A stretch of 64,000 nt of DNA from NCBI RefSeq assembly GCF_024347455.1, contig NZ_AP025484.1, forward strand, positions 1,798,001 to 1,862,000, read 5' to 3'. Of the stretch, positions 28,582 to 41,182 are shown one piece after another; the first letter of the stretch is position 1; the number at the start of each line of letters is the position of its first letter. The position numbers were made by a program, and so were the translations under genes. The notes under the pieces are model-generated. The model was not told the origin of the DNA, did not search any database, and saw nothing but the letters and a program-made list of their open reading frames with translations. Origin of the DNA: Vibrio echinoideorum (GTDB lineage Bacteria; Pseudomonadota; Gammaproteobacteria; Enterobacterales; Vibrionaceae).

Positions 28582-30042
28582 TTAGGCATAAGGGCTGGCG
28601 TAGTCGCCTAGCTCAATAAGAATGCTCTTAGTTTGCGTATAGTGGAGTAGAGTTTCTGGGCCATTTTCACGACCAACACCCGAAAGCTTGTAGCCACCAA
28701 CAGGCATTTCTGCAGGTGAGTCACCCCACGTATTAACCCAACAAATACCAGCCTGCATTTGATGGATCACGCGGTGAGCACGAGAAAGATTTTGCGTGAA
28801 CACGCCAGCCGCAAGGCCATATTTGGTGTCGTTAGCACGGCGAATAACGTCGTCTTCATCACTGAATTTTAGAACCGACATTACAGGGCCAAAGATCTCT
28901 TGTTGAACGTGTGGCATGTTGTCTTCGCAGTCCACAAACACGGTTGGGATAACAAAGTTGCCGTTCGCTAGCCCGTTGTCTGTCACTTGATAACCGCCAG
29001 TCAGCAATGTTGCGCCAGACTGTTTTGCTAGCTCAATCGCTTCGAGCACTTTTGAAAGATGTTCTTTAGAAATCAACGCACCAATTTGAGTCTCCATGTC
29101 CATTGGATCACCAATGATCAGCTTTTCAGTACGTGTCTTAAGTTGGTCGATAAAATCGTTGTAGATGCTTTCGTGTACATAAACACGAGTACCATTAGTA
29201 CACACTTCACCTTGGGTGTAGAAGTTTGCGACCATAGAAGCGGAAACCGCATCATCCAATTTCGCATCATCAAACACAATCATTGGTGATTTGCCGCCAA
29301 GCTCCATGGTGACCGATTTAAGCGTCTTAGCACTATCTGCCATTACTGCTTTACCCGTGCCCGTTTCACCTGTGAAAGACACTTTAGCGATATCGGGATG
29401 AGCCGTTAGCATTTGGCCGACACGGTAGTCACCCTGAACCACGTTAAATACGCCATCAGGAAGGCCAGCTTCGGTAAATATCTCAGCAAGCTTAAGCGCA
29501 GTTAGCGGGGTTTCTTCGGAAGGTTTGAAAATCATCGCGTTACCCGCAGCCAATGCAGGAGCTGATTTCCACATCGCGATTTGAATCGGGTAGTTCCACG
29601 CGCCAATGCCTGCACAGATGCCAAGCGGTTCACGACGAGTGTAGAAAAATTGAGATTCACTAAGAGGTTGTTGATCACCTTGTAGCGTAGGCGCAAGGCC
29701 TGCGAAGTATTCAATCACATCGGCGCCAGATGCCACGTCCACTTCAATCGCTTCTTGCAGTGGCTTACCCGTATCAACAACCTCGAGGTTTGCAAGGTCA
29801 TCATTTCGAGCTCTAAGTATTGCTACCGCTTTCAAAAGAATACGACTGCGTTCCACGGCTGTCATTGCTGACCACACCGCAAATCCACGTTTCGCTGATT
29901 CAATAGCGCTATCCACGTCCGCTGAAGAGGCTTGGCCTAGCGTTGCATTAGGCTCGCCGTTTGCTGGGTTGATGCTATCAAAGGTTTCACCAGACGTAGC
30001 TTTAACCGCTGCGCCATCAATGTATAACGAGTTCATTTCCAT
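28582..30042 (-). CDS. betB: Betaine aldehyde dehydrogenase
   Basis: A 486-residue aldehyde dehydrogenase that makes glycine betaine. G-A-W-N-Y-P-I-Q (cofactor site), [16 protein letters not shown] (general base) and T-Q-G-E-V-C-T-N-G (catalytic Cys) are all present. The second gene of the operon, between betI and betA. N-W-N-in-W-N-Y-P and the E-V-C-T-N-G variant match BetB better than generic aldehyde dehydrogenases. Confidence 0.95.
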   Translation of the reverse strand: MEMNSLYIDGAAVKATSGETFDSINPANGEPNATLGQASSADVDSAIESAKRGFAVWSAMTAVERSRILLKAVAILRARNDDLANLEVVDTGKPLQEAIEVDVASGADVIEYFAGLAPTLQGDQQPLSESQFFYTRREPLGICAGIGAWNYPIQIAMWKSAPALAAGNAMIFKPSEETPLTALKLAEIFTEAGLPDGVFNVVQGDYRVGQMLTAHPDIAKVSFTGETGTGKAVMADSAKTLKSVTMELGGKSPMIVFDDAKLDDAVSASMVANFYTQGEVCTNGTRVYVHESIYNDFIDQLKTRTEKLIIGDPMDMETQIGALISKEHLSKVLEAIELAKQSGATLLTGGYQVTDNGLANGNFVIPTVFVDCEDNMPHVQQEIFGPVMSVLKFSDEDDVIRRANDTKYGLAAGVFTQNLSRAHRVIHQMQAGICWVNTWGDSPAEMPVGGYKLSGVGRENGPETLLHYTQTKSILIELGDYASPYA

Positions 30043-30138
30043 TTGAGATTCTGACTTAATTATTGTTATTAGACTCTGCTGGTCTATATGTGAGTGTTTG
30101 CCGTTCAGATACTATGATTGCAATGCTACGACCGCGTT

Positions 30139-30741
30139 CTATGCGGTGTTACACGAGTAGAACGTCAGTTGTTTATCAAGATAATCATTGATGATGGCGC
30201 GAGCCTTTTGAGCATCGATACCTTCAGGGTTTAACGTGCCTCTCAGCCATAACCCATCAATCAGAGAAGCAATCCCGTGAGCAACGAGATCCGCCTGTTT
30301 ATGATTCAAAATACCTTTCAACTCAAGACGTAAATGCGAAATCAAACGTTTTTCATTCACACGCTGCAGTCTTTTCAGTTGTTGGTCATGCATTGAATAG
30401 GACCAAAATGCCAACCATGCCTTCGCGACTTTATTTTCGGCTTGGTAACCTTCGAAGTTACCGTCGATGATCGCGTTAATTCTCTGTTGGTGAGCATCAA
30501 CAGGAAGCGCTTTTAGTGAAGTCGTGATGGTGTTGGATAATTGGCGAAGGATTTCACGCATCGTCTCTTCGAGCAGACCGTGCTTTCCACCAAAATAGTG
30601 ATTAATGATACCCGTAGACACGCCCGCTTCTTTGCTGATTAACGCAATACTCGCGGCATGTAAACCCACTCGATCAATCACCGTCATGGTGGCTTGAACA
30701 AGCTGTGGTTTACGTATGTCAGGCATCCCAACCTTCGGCAT
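30139..30741 (-). CDS. betI: Transcriptional repressor BetI
   Basis: A 200-residue TetR-family repressor that releases the bet promoter on choline. It begins M-P-K-V-G-M, typical of BetI, and its DNA-binding domain has [18 protein letters not shown]. First gene of the operon. A palindrome TTGAACGTTCAG lies 23-34 bases upstream of the start codon and is the likely operator. Confidence 0.94.
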   Translation of the reverse strand: MPKVGMPDIRKPQLVQATMTVIDRVGLHAASIALISKEAGVSTGIINHYFGGKHGLLEETMREILRQLSNTITTSLKALPVDAHQQRINAIIDGNFEGYQAENKVAKAWLAFWSYSMHDQQLKRLQRVNEKRLISHLRLELKGILNHKQADLVAHGIASLIDGLWLRGTLNPEGIDAQKARAIINDYLDKQLTFYSCNTA

Positions 30742-30763
30742 TTCTTAGTCCTTTTATTTTATA

Positions 30764-30775
30764 TTGAACGTTCAG
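30764..30775 (-). promoter_or_regulatory. Probable BetI operator
   Basis: TTGAACGTTCAG is a near-perfect palindrome centred on AACGTT, matching the core of known BetI sites. Confidence 0.65.
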
Positions 30776-31107
30776 TTAAGTATAAAATGACAGAAATTTA
30801 ATTAGGGTTCAAATGATTATTTAAAACAAACCTGTAACAATACAGCGTTCAAAAACAAAAATAACTCACAAAAACAAAAGGTTAAATATCATTTAGACCA
30901 CTAATGAAATTAATTAAAGATTTGAGGTGTGATAGTTATTGGTCAAATGTTTTTGCTCTAAAAGTGCAAAAAACAACCAGTGGGAATCCGTATAGAAATT
31001 TTTTGAGTAGAGAAATGGAAGGTGTTATCAATGAGTTGTGATTCTGAAATTTAAGACTAGGAAATCCATACTCACATCAGTCCCGAATCAAAAAATTGAC
31101 AACAAAA

Positions 31108-31137
31108 GGTTGGCGATAACATCGTCATCACCAACCC
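31108..31137 (-). terminator. Terminator after the 31.2-kb lipoprotein gene
   Basis: On the minus strand GGTTGG...CCAACC form the stem base, with further pairing inside (TGA/TCG), followed by TTTTGTTG. Confidence 0.65.
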
Positions 31138-31170
31138 TCTAGTCGTTAATAATTTTAATTCGAGCCTAAG

Positions 31171-32271
31171 CTACTCAATACGTGTAATGAACCCATACTT
31201 GTCAGAATCGGCTTTGGTCATCCAGTGCTCACCGGAAGCTGGGGCAGAATCTAAAGTGAAGATATAGAAGTCGATCCCTTTGTCTCCCATCACCTTTTTA
31301 AAGTAGGTCGCTTGCTTGCGATGGCTTTCGTCAGTGTATGGGAAATCTTTGGCTGTTTTATCATCCTCAGCCCAACTGTGCACACCAACCTGTTTATTAA
31401 GCTCAATGGCTTTGGTGGTATCTGCTCGTTGCAAAACCCGTGGGTTACCCGCAGCGAACAAATCCGTCCCGCCAGAGAACACCGAACCCGTAGGCGTTAC
31501 GATCGTCGTCATGTTGTTACTGTGGATCATGCGTCCGGTGTACATATTGATGTCATCGTCGCCACTGCCACCAATATGATTGTTAAACTTCAAGGTCATC
31601 TCACTACCTTGGTATAACTTCACAATATCGAAAAGCTGGGAATAGGTTGTCGCCCCAAGGGTAGAGGTAATGCGCTCAACGGTTCCAGTGTCTCTTAACA
31701 CATCACGATAAAAGGCATTGAAAGCAAACGAAGTAGTGATCGTGACTTTGTTACCATTTTTAGTTTTGCTCAGAATCGTCGAACCAAGGCTAGTCACGTA
31801 CTGCGACATCACATTGTGATATTCAAGCTCAACCGGTCGTTTTTTATCACTCGTCGTCGTTTGAATTAACGTAGTGTCATTCCCAATTGAGCGTTGAGCC
31901 ACACCACAATCAAATGAATCAAAAAAATTACCCTCGCTGTAAATCGCACAGTCATCAGCTCCAGCATCAGGGAGGTACAGATCCACGCTTTGACCTAAAC
32001 TATCCGCAAGCCTAATTACTTTTTGTTCGTCACTAATATCTTCAGCAAACTGCACTGTTTCATACTGCACACCATCATAAGTCAGTTTCATTGACTCTTG
32101 GATCTCTTGTCGCTCTTGATACAATTTACCGAGTTTAGCCGATGAAAATACGTAATCCGCTTTAGGTTTAACTTGCGCTTTAGTTGGCGCTTTACCCGAG
32201 TTAGAGCTTGAGTTACACCCAACTAAAATAATCAAAGGTAATGCCAGTAACGTTTTTCTATAGCTATTCAT
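31171..32271 (-). CDS. Lipoprotein of unknown function
   Basis: A 366-residue protein from ATG 32271. The N-terminus is a lipoprotein signal with lipobox L-V-G-C around residue 19, followed by a Ser/Asn/Gly linker. The mature part is mixed alpha/beta with one internal Cys pair (D-D-C-A-I and F-D-C-G-V). I recognise no domain. The frame extends upstream to 32328, but only the later Met gives a proper signal peptide. It is divergent from an RstA-like regulator gene. Confidence 0.7.
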   Translation of the reverse strand: MNSYRKTLLALPLIILVGCNSSSNSGKAPTKAQVKPKADYVFSSAKLGKLYQERQEIQESMKLTYDGVQYETVQFAEDISDEQKVIRLADSLGQSVDLYLPDAGADDCAIYSEGNFFDSFDCGVAQRSIGNDTTLIQTTTSDKKRPVELEYHNVMSQYVTSLGSTILSKTKNGNKVTITTSFAFNAFYRDVLRDTGTVERITSTLGATTYSQLFDIVKLYQGSEMTLKFNNHIGGSGDDDINMYTGRMIHSNNMTTIVTPTGSVFSGGTDLFAAGNPRVLQRADTTKAIELNKQVGVHSWAEDDKTAKDFPYTDESHRKQATYFKKVMGDKGIDFYIFTLDSAPASGEHWMTKADSDKYGFITRIE

Positions 32272-32550
32272 GTGGTAATTCCCAAAAATGTTTGATGGGA
32301 AAATTCTATTATTTAAAAGCGCAAACATCTGTCGTGCGAATGTATGAGAATGTATACCTTTTTGAACATTGTTTTTTATTTTCGCATAAATTCAAAATCA
32401 TCATTGAACTGGCGTAGAAAGTGTTTAATCATTCACGTCAGGTATTTTACGTAAAGCATGCAAATTGGAGATGCCACAATAGCTAACCACTAGATAAGGC
32501 ACCCTCACGTAATCTCAATACGAGAAACGCACGACAAGGCTGATAATGGA

Positions 32551-33255
32551 ATGACAAAACCTAAAATGATCATCGTGGAAGACGATTTGAAACTTCAGAA
32601 AATGTTGCAAGACTACTTTGTCGCGCAAGATTTTGACGTCACTGTGCTAGGTGACGGCGGTAATGCCGCGCAGACCATCCTCGCGGAACAACCTGATATT
32701 GTACTGCTGGATTTGATGCTTCCTGTAACGGATGGACTGACAATCTGCCGACAGACGCGTACACACTATAAAGGTAAAATCTTGATGCTCACCGCTAGCG
32801 ATGACGACTTTGATCACGTCGCTGGTTTAGAGACAGGGGCTGATGACTATGTCACTAAGCCAATCAAACCAAGAGTTCTGCTGGCAAGAGTTCGTTCGCT
32901 ATTACGCCGCCAAGACGCCAATACCGCTTCAGTCGATGACTCAGACAACCTTCAGTTTGATCAACTCGTTCTGAAAAACACTTATAAGAAGTGTGAACTT
33001 TCAGGTGCGGTTTTATCACTTACTGACAGTGAGTTTGACCTACTTTGGTTATTAGCGAGCAACCCTGATACTCCGCTATCACGTGACTATTTGACGCAAA
33101 CACTGCGCGGCATTGAGTACGATGGGATCGACCGAACGATTGATAACAAGGTCGTGCGTCTAAGAAAGATACTCGGTGACGACCACGCCCCAGCAGAGAA
33201 AATTCAGACCATTCGCGGCAAAGGCTACCTATTTGTTTCAACCGCCTGGCATTAA
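32551..33255 (+). CDS. rstA: OmpR-family response regulator, RstA-like
   Basis: A 234-residue protein. The receiver domain (about 5-118) has the acidic pair E-D-D, the phospho-acceptor in L-L-D-L-M-L-P and the K in V-T-K-P-I-K-P. The winged helix (about 140-230) includes L-R-G-I-E-Y-D-G-I-D-R-T-I-D and R-G-K-G-Y-L-F-V-S-T-A-W, close to the E. coli RstA pattern. The cognate kinase gene follows 36 bases later. Confidence 0.88.
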   Translation: MTKPKMIIVEDDLKLQKMLQDYFVAQDFDVTVLGDGGNAAQTILAEQPDIVLLDLMLPVTDGLTICRQTRTHYKGKILMLTASDDDFDHVAGLETGADDYVTKPIKPRVLLARVRSLLRRQDANTASVDDSDNLQFDQLVLKNTYKKCELSGAVLSLTDSEFDLLWLLASNPDTPLSRDYLTQTLRGIEYDGIDRTIDNKVVRLRKILGDDHAPAEKIQTIRGKGYLFVSTAWH

Positions 33256-33291
33256 CTTCGCTCACTACGAGCGTAATGAAAGAGATCGATT

Positions 33292-34611
33292 ATGCGACGT
33301 ATCTATTTGGAGTCCTTAATAGGGCTGTTAGTTTGCTTTATGGTCGGCCTGGTCGCCTACGAGATTAGCGTCTACGAGCTCAATACCGACTACGAATATG
33401 TACTGGAAGATTACGAAGCGGCTGCCCACCAGCAACTCATAGAAAACATTGCGAAAAATCAGGGGCTTGAAGCGGCTCAACAAGCCATGAACCAGTTTGT
33501 AGAAACCACACGAAATAAATTGGTTACATTCAGCCCAGACGATGAAATACCTAGCCCCGTTTCAGAGTTCTTCAGCACTAACCCGAACACTTTTGTTTTT
33601 CACGATGATGAACGAGACCTATGGTTTCGCTTGGCAAGCAGTGACAATACCTATCACTACCTCCCCAACAGTGAAGCGTTCGTTAGGCAAAAAATAGAGT
33701 TGGAGGATGACCTCATTTGGTTGTTCTTTTTAGCGAGCTTTATCTTATATGGCTTATGCCATCTGATAATTATATTCCGCCGAGTTAAAAAGCTTGAATC
33801 GGCGACGCTAGCCTTTGCTGAAGGGGATCTCTCCTCGCGGGCCGAAACGTCAAGCGGCATTGCCATCGGCTCACTCAATAAATCCTTCAACCTAATGGCT
33901 GACCGCATTCATCGCTTGATTGAGAGTAACCGCTCGCTCACCAATGCGGTAGCTCATGAACTGCGCACGCCAATATTCCGTATCCAATGGCAAGCTGAAA
34001 TGCTCAAGGACACGCCACTCAACGAGGCACAACAAAACACCGTAGAAAGTATTGTCGAAGATACCGAAGAAATGGAAAAGATGGTCGACGAACTATTGTG
34101 TTACGCCAAGCTCGATAGCATTGACCTTGAAAACCTACAGCAACCACTAGAGATAAGAGACTTTCTTGATCACGCATTGGCACGCTGGAGCAAAGACACT
34201 GAGCTCAACATTGACCTATCACTGCCTGAACAAGCCCACTCAATTCTGGCGGATAAAATATTACTCAACCGCGCCTTAGATAACCTAGTACGCAACGCGA
34301 TGAAATTCGCACGCTCACAGGTTTCTATTGAAGTAAACGTTCACCAAGATCAGCTTCAAATTGCCGTGCATGACGATGGTGATGGCGTGGCACAAGAACA
34401 CCAAGCTCGCCTGTTTGAACCCTTTTACGTTGGCGATAAGGCTCGTAACAAAGCCAAGAGTGGCCATGGATTGGGGCTTTCTATCGTCGAGAAGATCTGT
34501 GCTCAACACGGCGCGAGCGTGGAGGTTGGTCAGAGCCAAACTTTAAAGGGTGCGGTATTCACCATAACCATTCAGCTATGTAATGATTCAGCTGACAAAC
34601 CCATACAGTAA
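33292..34611 (+). CDS. rstB: Sensor histidine kinase, RstB-like
   Basis: A 439-residue inner-membrane kinase with two helices (about 7-27 and 143-163), a periplasmic domain between them and a HAMP segment. The phospho-acceptor His is in A-H-E-L-R-T-P-I-F-R, and the HATPase has the N-box N-L-V-R-N-A-M-K-F-A, D-D-G-D-G-V and G-H-G-L-G-L-S. The architecture and pairing with an RstA-type regulator support the RstB call. The signal sensed is unknown. Confidence 0.88.
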   Translation: MRRIYLESLIGLLVCFMVGLVAYEISVYELNTDYEYVLEDYEAAAHQQLIENIAKNQGLEAAQQAMNQFVETTRNKLVTFSPDDEIPSPVSEFFSTNPNTFVFHDDERDLWFRLASSDNTYHYLPNSEAFVRQKIELEDDLIWLFFLASFILYGLCHLIIIFRRVKKLESATLAFAEGDLSSRAETSSGIAIGSLNKSFNLMADRIHRLIESNRSLTNAVAHELRTPIFRIQWQAEMLKDTPLNEAQQNTVESIVEDTEEMEKMVDELLCYAKLDSIDLENLQQPLEIRDFLDHALARWSKDTELNIDLSLPEQAHSILADKILLNRALDNLVRNAMKFARSQVSIEVNVHQDQLQIAVHDDGDGVAQEHQARLFEPFYVGDKARNKAKSGHGLGLSIVEKICAQHGASVEVGQSQTLKGAVFTITIQLCNDSADKPIQ

Positions 34612-34704
34612 CTACAAAACACCTCTGGAATAATGTTCAACATCGGTCGGGAGATGCTGTCTCCCAATGAACTTATGAGTCTAGATAATCATGACACTGT
34701 CGTT

Positions 34705-34790
34705 TATGGCTTGTCATCACAGCACTGCTGAGTAGTAGCAAAGCAACCCGTTACTCGTTAACTCGCGCTTTGCTAGCAGTTCAAGCCATA
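34705..34790 (+). ncRNA. Nested long stem-loop, possible leader or small RNA
   Basis: Outer arms TATGGCTTG (34705-34713) and CAAGCCATA (34782-34790) and inner arms TAGCAAAGC (34736-34744) and GCTTTGCTA (34767-34775) are each perfectly complementary over 9 bases. They lie between rstB and a small lipoprotein gene, ending 41 bases before its start. No T run follows, so a structured 5' leader is more likely than a terminator. Confidence 0.45.
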
Positions 34791-34830
34791 GGCTTACTAT
34801 CTAAATTCCAATCATTCTTAAGGTATTTTT

Positions 34831-35106
34831 ATGAAAAAGTTATTAGTTGTTTTAGGCATTGTTTCTTTGGCAGGTTGTTCAGGTATCAGCCACAACGAAG
34901 AAGTTTACACAGCGCACGCTGAGAGCTTCAACATTGTTGGTTTCCAAGTTCCTGGTAACACACAAGATCGTGCAATGGAATTAGTACCTGAAGGTGCAAC
35001 GGTTGATACTATTCGTTCAACAAACTCTGATACAAGCTCTGTGCTAGGTATCATCAACCGTATTATCGGTATCGACTACGTTCAAGTTGGCGGTAAAAAG
35101 CAATAA
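34831..35106 (+). CDS. Small lipoprotein, unknown function
   Basis: A 91-residue protein with a clear lipoprotein signal, lipobox L-A-G-C ending at residue 16. The mature 75 residues are polar, with a V-P-E-G-A-T-V motif and a C-terminal G-G-K-K. Such small lipoproteins are common in vibrios, but I cannot name the family. Its leader contains the nested stem-loop, and a terminator follows at 35177. Confidence 0.75.
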   Translation: MKKLLVVLGIVSLAGCSGISHNEEVYTAHAESFNIVGFQVPGNTQDRAMELVPEGATVDTIRSTNSDTSSVLGIINRIIGIDYVQVGGKKQ

Positions 35107-38054
<2,948 letters not shown>

Positions 38055-38068
38055 TCGATAGTAAATTC

Positions 38069-38092
38069 AGGGCTCCGAAAGGGGCCCTTTTC
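38069..38092 (+). terminator. Terminator after vibriolysin gene
   Basis: AGGGCTCC and GGGGCCCT pair with one T-G pair around GAAA, followed by TTTT. Confidence 0.82.
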
Positions 38093-38214
38093 GCGATTGA
38101 GCTACTTGGCTTCTTGGTTAATGAGCTAATGAAACGCCTACACAAAAACATCCACGCACTAAACAAAATTCACACCCATCAACACAACAATACTCACTAT
38201 AAAAAGGACGACAA

Positions 38215-39765
38215 ATGGCTATTCAAAAAAGCATGCTAGCTTTGGCTGTACTCGGAGGTTCTTTAGCCTTAATCAACAGTACTTCGGCTTACGCATCCCT
38301 AGGTATCACACCACCAGCGAACCAAGAAGTTTGGATCACCACCGATGCTGACGCACAACATATAATGACTCAGCATGGCGCAACGGTTTACCCGGGAATA
38401 ACGGGAAACAAGCATTCCATCGTCGCGAAAATCAACGCAAAACAGCTGGCTAAACTCTCTAGCCACATGCACGAAGAAACCCACCGTTGTGGTGGTTACA
38501 TGGTGCACGAAGACAAAGCAAGCGCACTCAAAGCCGCAGCGATGCCACTGACAATGAGCACCTTCGAAAAGCCGGTGATCAGTCATCAAGATACGGTGAA
38601 CGACCTGCTCGCTCAGGTCGAGCCGAACAACATGGTCACGACCATCGAAAATCTAACCAACTTCACCAACCGTTTTTATACTACTTCTACTGGTGTCGCT
38701 GCTTCAGATTGGCTTTTAGAACGTTGGGAAACAGAAATTAAGGATGTGCCGTATGCGTCAGCACGCCAGATCACGCATGCCGAATATCCGCAAAAATCCG
38801 TTGAAGTGACACTGCTTGGCGCTAAATATCCTGAAGAGATCGTCGTTGTTGGCGGACACCTTGATTCGACCGTTGGATCTTGGACAAGCGAAGGCACCAT
38901 CTCACCGGGAGCCGATGATGATGCGTCTGGTATTGCGACCGTAACTGAGTCACTTCGCCTGATGATCGCCAGTGGTATTCAGCCAGACAAAACCATTAAG
39001 TTCTATGGCTATGCCGCAGAAGAAGTGGGGCTGCGCGGTTCACAAGATGTCGCCAATGCATTACGAGACGAGCAAGCAAACGTTGTGTCGGTGTTGCAAT
39101 TAGACATGACCAACTACAACGGTTCAGCGCACGATATCACCTTCATCACGGACTATACCGACAGCAACCTAAACGCCTACTTAAGCGAGCTGATCGACAC
39201 TTACGCTAGCGACATTAGTTACGGTTTCGATGATTGTGGCTATGCCTGTTCTGACCACGCCTCTTGGCACAATGTTGGCTACCCAGCTGCCATGCCATTC
39301 GAGAGCATGTTCAACGACTACAACCCAAGCATTCACACTGAGCACGACACGCTTGAGAACTCCGATCCTACGGCGACACACGCGACCAAGTTCGCCAAAC
39401 TGGCGATTGCTTACCTTGTTGAAACCAGCCTTGATTCGCCAGTTTCAGGCCCTAAAGAGCTGCAAAATGACGTGCCTGTTGAAGGACTTACTGCAGGATA
39501 TGGTGAAGAGCAGTTCTTCACATTTACGACGGAAAGTGCAGGTCAGTTAACGGTAGCATTAACAGGCCCTCGTAGTGGCGATGCCGACCTATACGTGAAA
39601 CACAACGGCACCGTATCCAAAGCGAGCTACGATTGTCGTCCATACCAAAATAGCAGCAACGAACAGTGTGTATTGAACAAACCAGCCGGTGAATTCAACA
39701 TCATGGTGCATGGTTATCGTAACTTTAACGATGTCACCATCGTCGCAACCTTCGTTCCTGATTAG
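38215..39765 (+). CDS. Secreted M28 leucyl aminopeptidase with C-terminal PPC domain
   Basis: A 516-residue enzyme resembling the Vibrio proteolyticus aminopeptidase. Signal peptide (about 1-27), propeptide (to about 110), then the two-zinc peptidase with G-G-H-L-D-S-T, G-A-D-D-D-A-S-G, A-E-E-V-G-L-R-G-S, L-Q-L-D-M-T and S-D-H-A-S-W metal and catalytic motifs. The C-terminal PPC domain (about 420-515) is usually removed on maturation. It acts outside the cell on peptide N-termini and lies directly behind vibriolysin. Confidence 0.94.
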   Translation: MAIQKSMLALAVLGGSLALINSTSAYASLGITPPANQEVWITTDADAQHIMTQHGATVYPGITGNKHSIVAKINAKQLAKLSSHMHEETHRCGGYMVHEDKASALKAAAMPLTMSTFEKPVISHQDTVNDLLAQVEPNNMVTTIENLTNFTNRFYTTSTGVAASDWLLERWETEIKDVPYASARQITHAEYPQKSVEVTLLGAKYPEEIVVVGGHLDSTVGSWTSEGTISPGADDDASGIATVTESLRLMIASGIQPDKTIKFYGYAAEEVGLRGSQDVANALRDEQANVVSVLQLDMTNYNGSAHDITFITDYTDSNLNAYLSELIDTYASDISYGFDDCGYACSDHASWHNVGYPAAMPFESMFNDYNPSIHTEHDTLENSDPTATHATKFAKLAIAYLVETSLDSPVSGPKELQNDVPVEGLTAGYGEEQFFTFTTESAGQLTVALTGPRSGDADLYVKHNGTVSKASYDCRPYQNSSNEQCVLNKPAGEFNIMVHGYRNFNDVTIVATFVPD

Positions 39766-39818
39766 CTTTAAGTTTAGTTGCTTGCTAACCACTAACCCGA
39801 GCAAACACGGCTAAAACT

Positions 39819-39868
39819 AAAAAATCCGCGAGTTCGATCCTAAATAGGATGGAGCTGGCGGATTTTTT
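39819..39868. terminator. Terminator after aminopeptidase gene
   Basis: AAAAAATCCGC and GCGGATTTTTT form an 11-bp stem enclosing a second small hairpin (ATCCT-AAAT-AGGAT). T runs occur on both strands. Confidence 0.85.
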
Positions 39869-39942
39869 ATCGTCTACGTTCTTCACTTGCTATGAACAGC
39901 CCTGTTCGAACAAACAAGCCATTAGTTCAATTCAATTCACAG

Positions 39943-41157
39943 TTAAGACGTTTTTTTCATCACCTTGCCACAAATATACTCACCAATCGGCATTGCCGAA
40001 GTCGCTGCCGGCGATGGCGCATTGCACACATGCAGGCTTCTTGGGCTTTCGGCAAACAGAAAATCATGAACCAAAGTACCATCATTGAGTACCGCTTGGG
40101 CACGAATGCCTGCTGGGTAAGGTTTGAAATCTGACACCGTAATGCTCGGGCAATATTTGTTTACCAACTTTAGATAGCCCGGCTTCCACCAGGAGTTCTT
40201 AAACTCGACCAAACCGGTTTTTAGATTATTCGCAGTCACTTTCCAAAAGCCCGTAAAACTCAGCATCTGCCAAGTGTCCTTGAAACTAAAGTTAAGCTTG
40301 CCATAACCTTCTCGTTTCCAGCCTTGAACTGCATTTGGTCCTACTGTTACGGAACCATCAATCATGCGTGTTAAATGCACGCCCAAGAAAGGCAGTTCTG
40401 GGTCAGGGATCGGATAGATAAGGTGATTCACCACTTGGTTGTGTTTCGCGTCCAACTGATAATATTCACCGCGATACGGCACGATTTGGAAGTCGGTTTC
40501 AATGCCAAGCATGCTGGTCATTCTGTCGGCCATCAAACCAGAGCAAGTGATTAAGAATCGGCTGTTCAATTGTAGAGTCTGACCATCTACTTTGCACGTC
40601 AACTGCACCTCATCTTCTTGCTCATCGGCTAAAATCACTTCAGTGCCTAGACTGATCTTGCCACCCGCTTCAACAAACTCTTGAGCCATCACTTCGGTGA
40701 CTTTTTTGTAATCGACGATACTGGTGGTTTTGACATAAATCGCGCCCAAACCCGTGATGTTCGGCTCTGCAAGTTTCAGTTGCGCTTGATCCAAGAGGTC
40801 GACATCAATGTCGTTATCATGACAACGTTGATAGAGCGCGTTCATACGCTCCACTTCCTGCTCATTGGTCGCGACCAACAACTTACCGCAGTTTTCGACT
40901 GGAATATCGTGTTGGCTACAAAAGGCGACAGTTCGCTCTACGCCACGCTTACAAAAATCCGCCTTTAAACTGCCCGGAGCGTAGTAAACGCCAGCGTGAA
41001 TCACACCACTGTTATGACCCGTTTGGTGTTGTGCAAAGCCACGCTCCTTTTCAACTAAAAGGATACTTTTATCAGGGTGAGCTTGCTGTAATTGCCATGC
41101 AGTAGACACGCCAACAATGCCACCACCAACGATAATATAGTCGTATGTTGAGTTCAT
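39943..41157 (-). CDS. lhgO: L-2-hydroxyglutarate oxidase/dehydrogenase
   Basis: A 404-residue FAD enzyme converting L-2-hydroxyglutarate to 2-oxoglutarate, usually passing electrons to the quinone pool. The N-terminal D-Y-I-I-V-G-G-G-I-V-G-V-S-T-A is the FAD site, H-N-S-G-V-I-H-A-G-V-Y-Y is a hallmark of the LhgO group, and the C-terminus has P-A-G-I-R-A-Q-A-V. It is the last gene of a TAXI-TRAP operon, which suggests that the transported acid is its substrate or a precursor. Confidence 0.9.
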   Translation of the reverse strand: MNSTYDYIIVGGGIVGVSTAWQLQQAHPDKSILLVEKERGFAQHQTGHNSGVIHAGVYYAPGSLKADFCKRGVERTVAFCSQHDIPVENCGKLLVATNEQEVERMNALYQRCHDNDIDVDLLDQAQLKLAEPNITGLGAIYVKTTSIVDYKKVTEVMAQEFVEAGGKISLGTEVILADEQEDEVQLTCKVDGQTLQLNSRFLITCSGLMADRMTSMLGIETDFQIVPYRGEYYQLDAKHNQVVNHLIYPIPDPELPFLGVHLTRMIDGSVTVGPNAVQGWKREGYGKLNFSFKDTWQMLSFTGFWKVTANNLKTGLVEFKNSWWKPGYLKLVNKYCPSITVSDFKPYPAGIRAQAVLNDGTLVHDFLFAESPRSLHVCNAPSPAATSAMPIGEYICGKVMKKTS

Positions 41158-41182
41158 AATATTCCTACATTCAATCCTTTAG

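Larger units (their letters stand above)
30742..31170. promoter_or_regulatory. Upstream region of the bet-pro operon
   Basis: The 429 bases hold the operon promoter and BetI operator at the left end, AT-rich sequence in the middle and a terminator for the next minus-strand gene at the right end. No gene is visible. Confidence 0.55.

Noticed and set aside
30070..30095. TAGAC...GTCTA dyad between betB and betI, similar to the NemR-type box
   Set aside because: The arms are 7 bases apart instead of the spacing in the other boxes, and it lies inside the bet operon, which has its own BetI operator.
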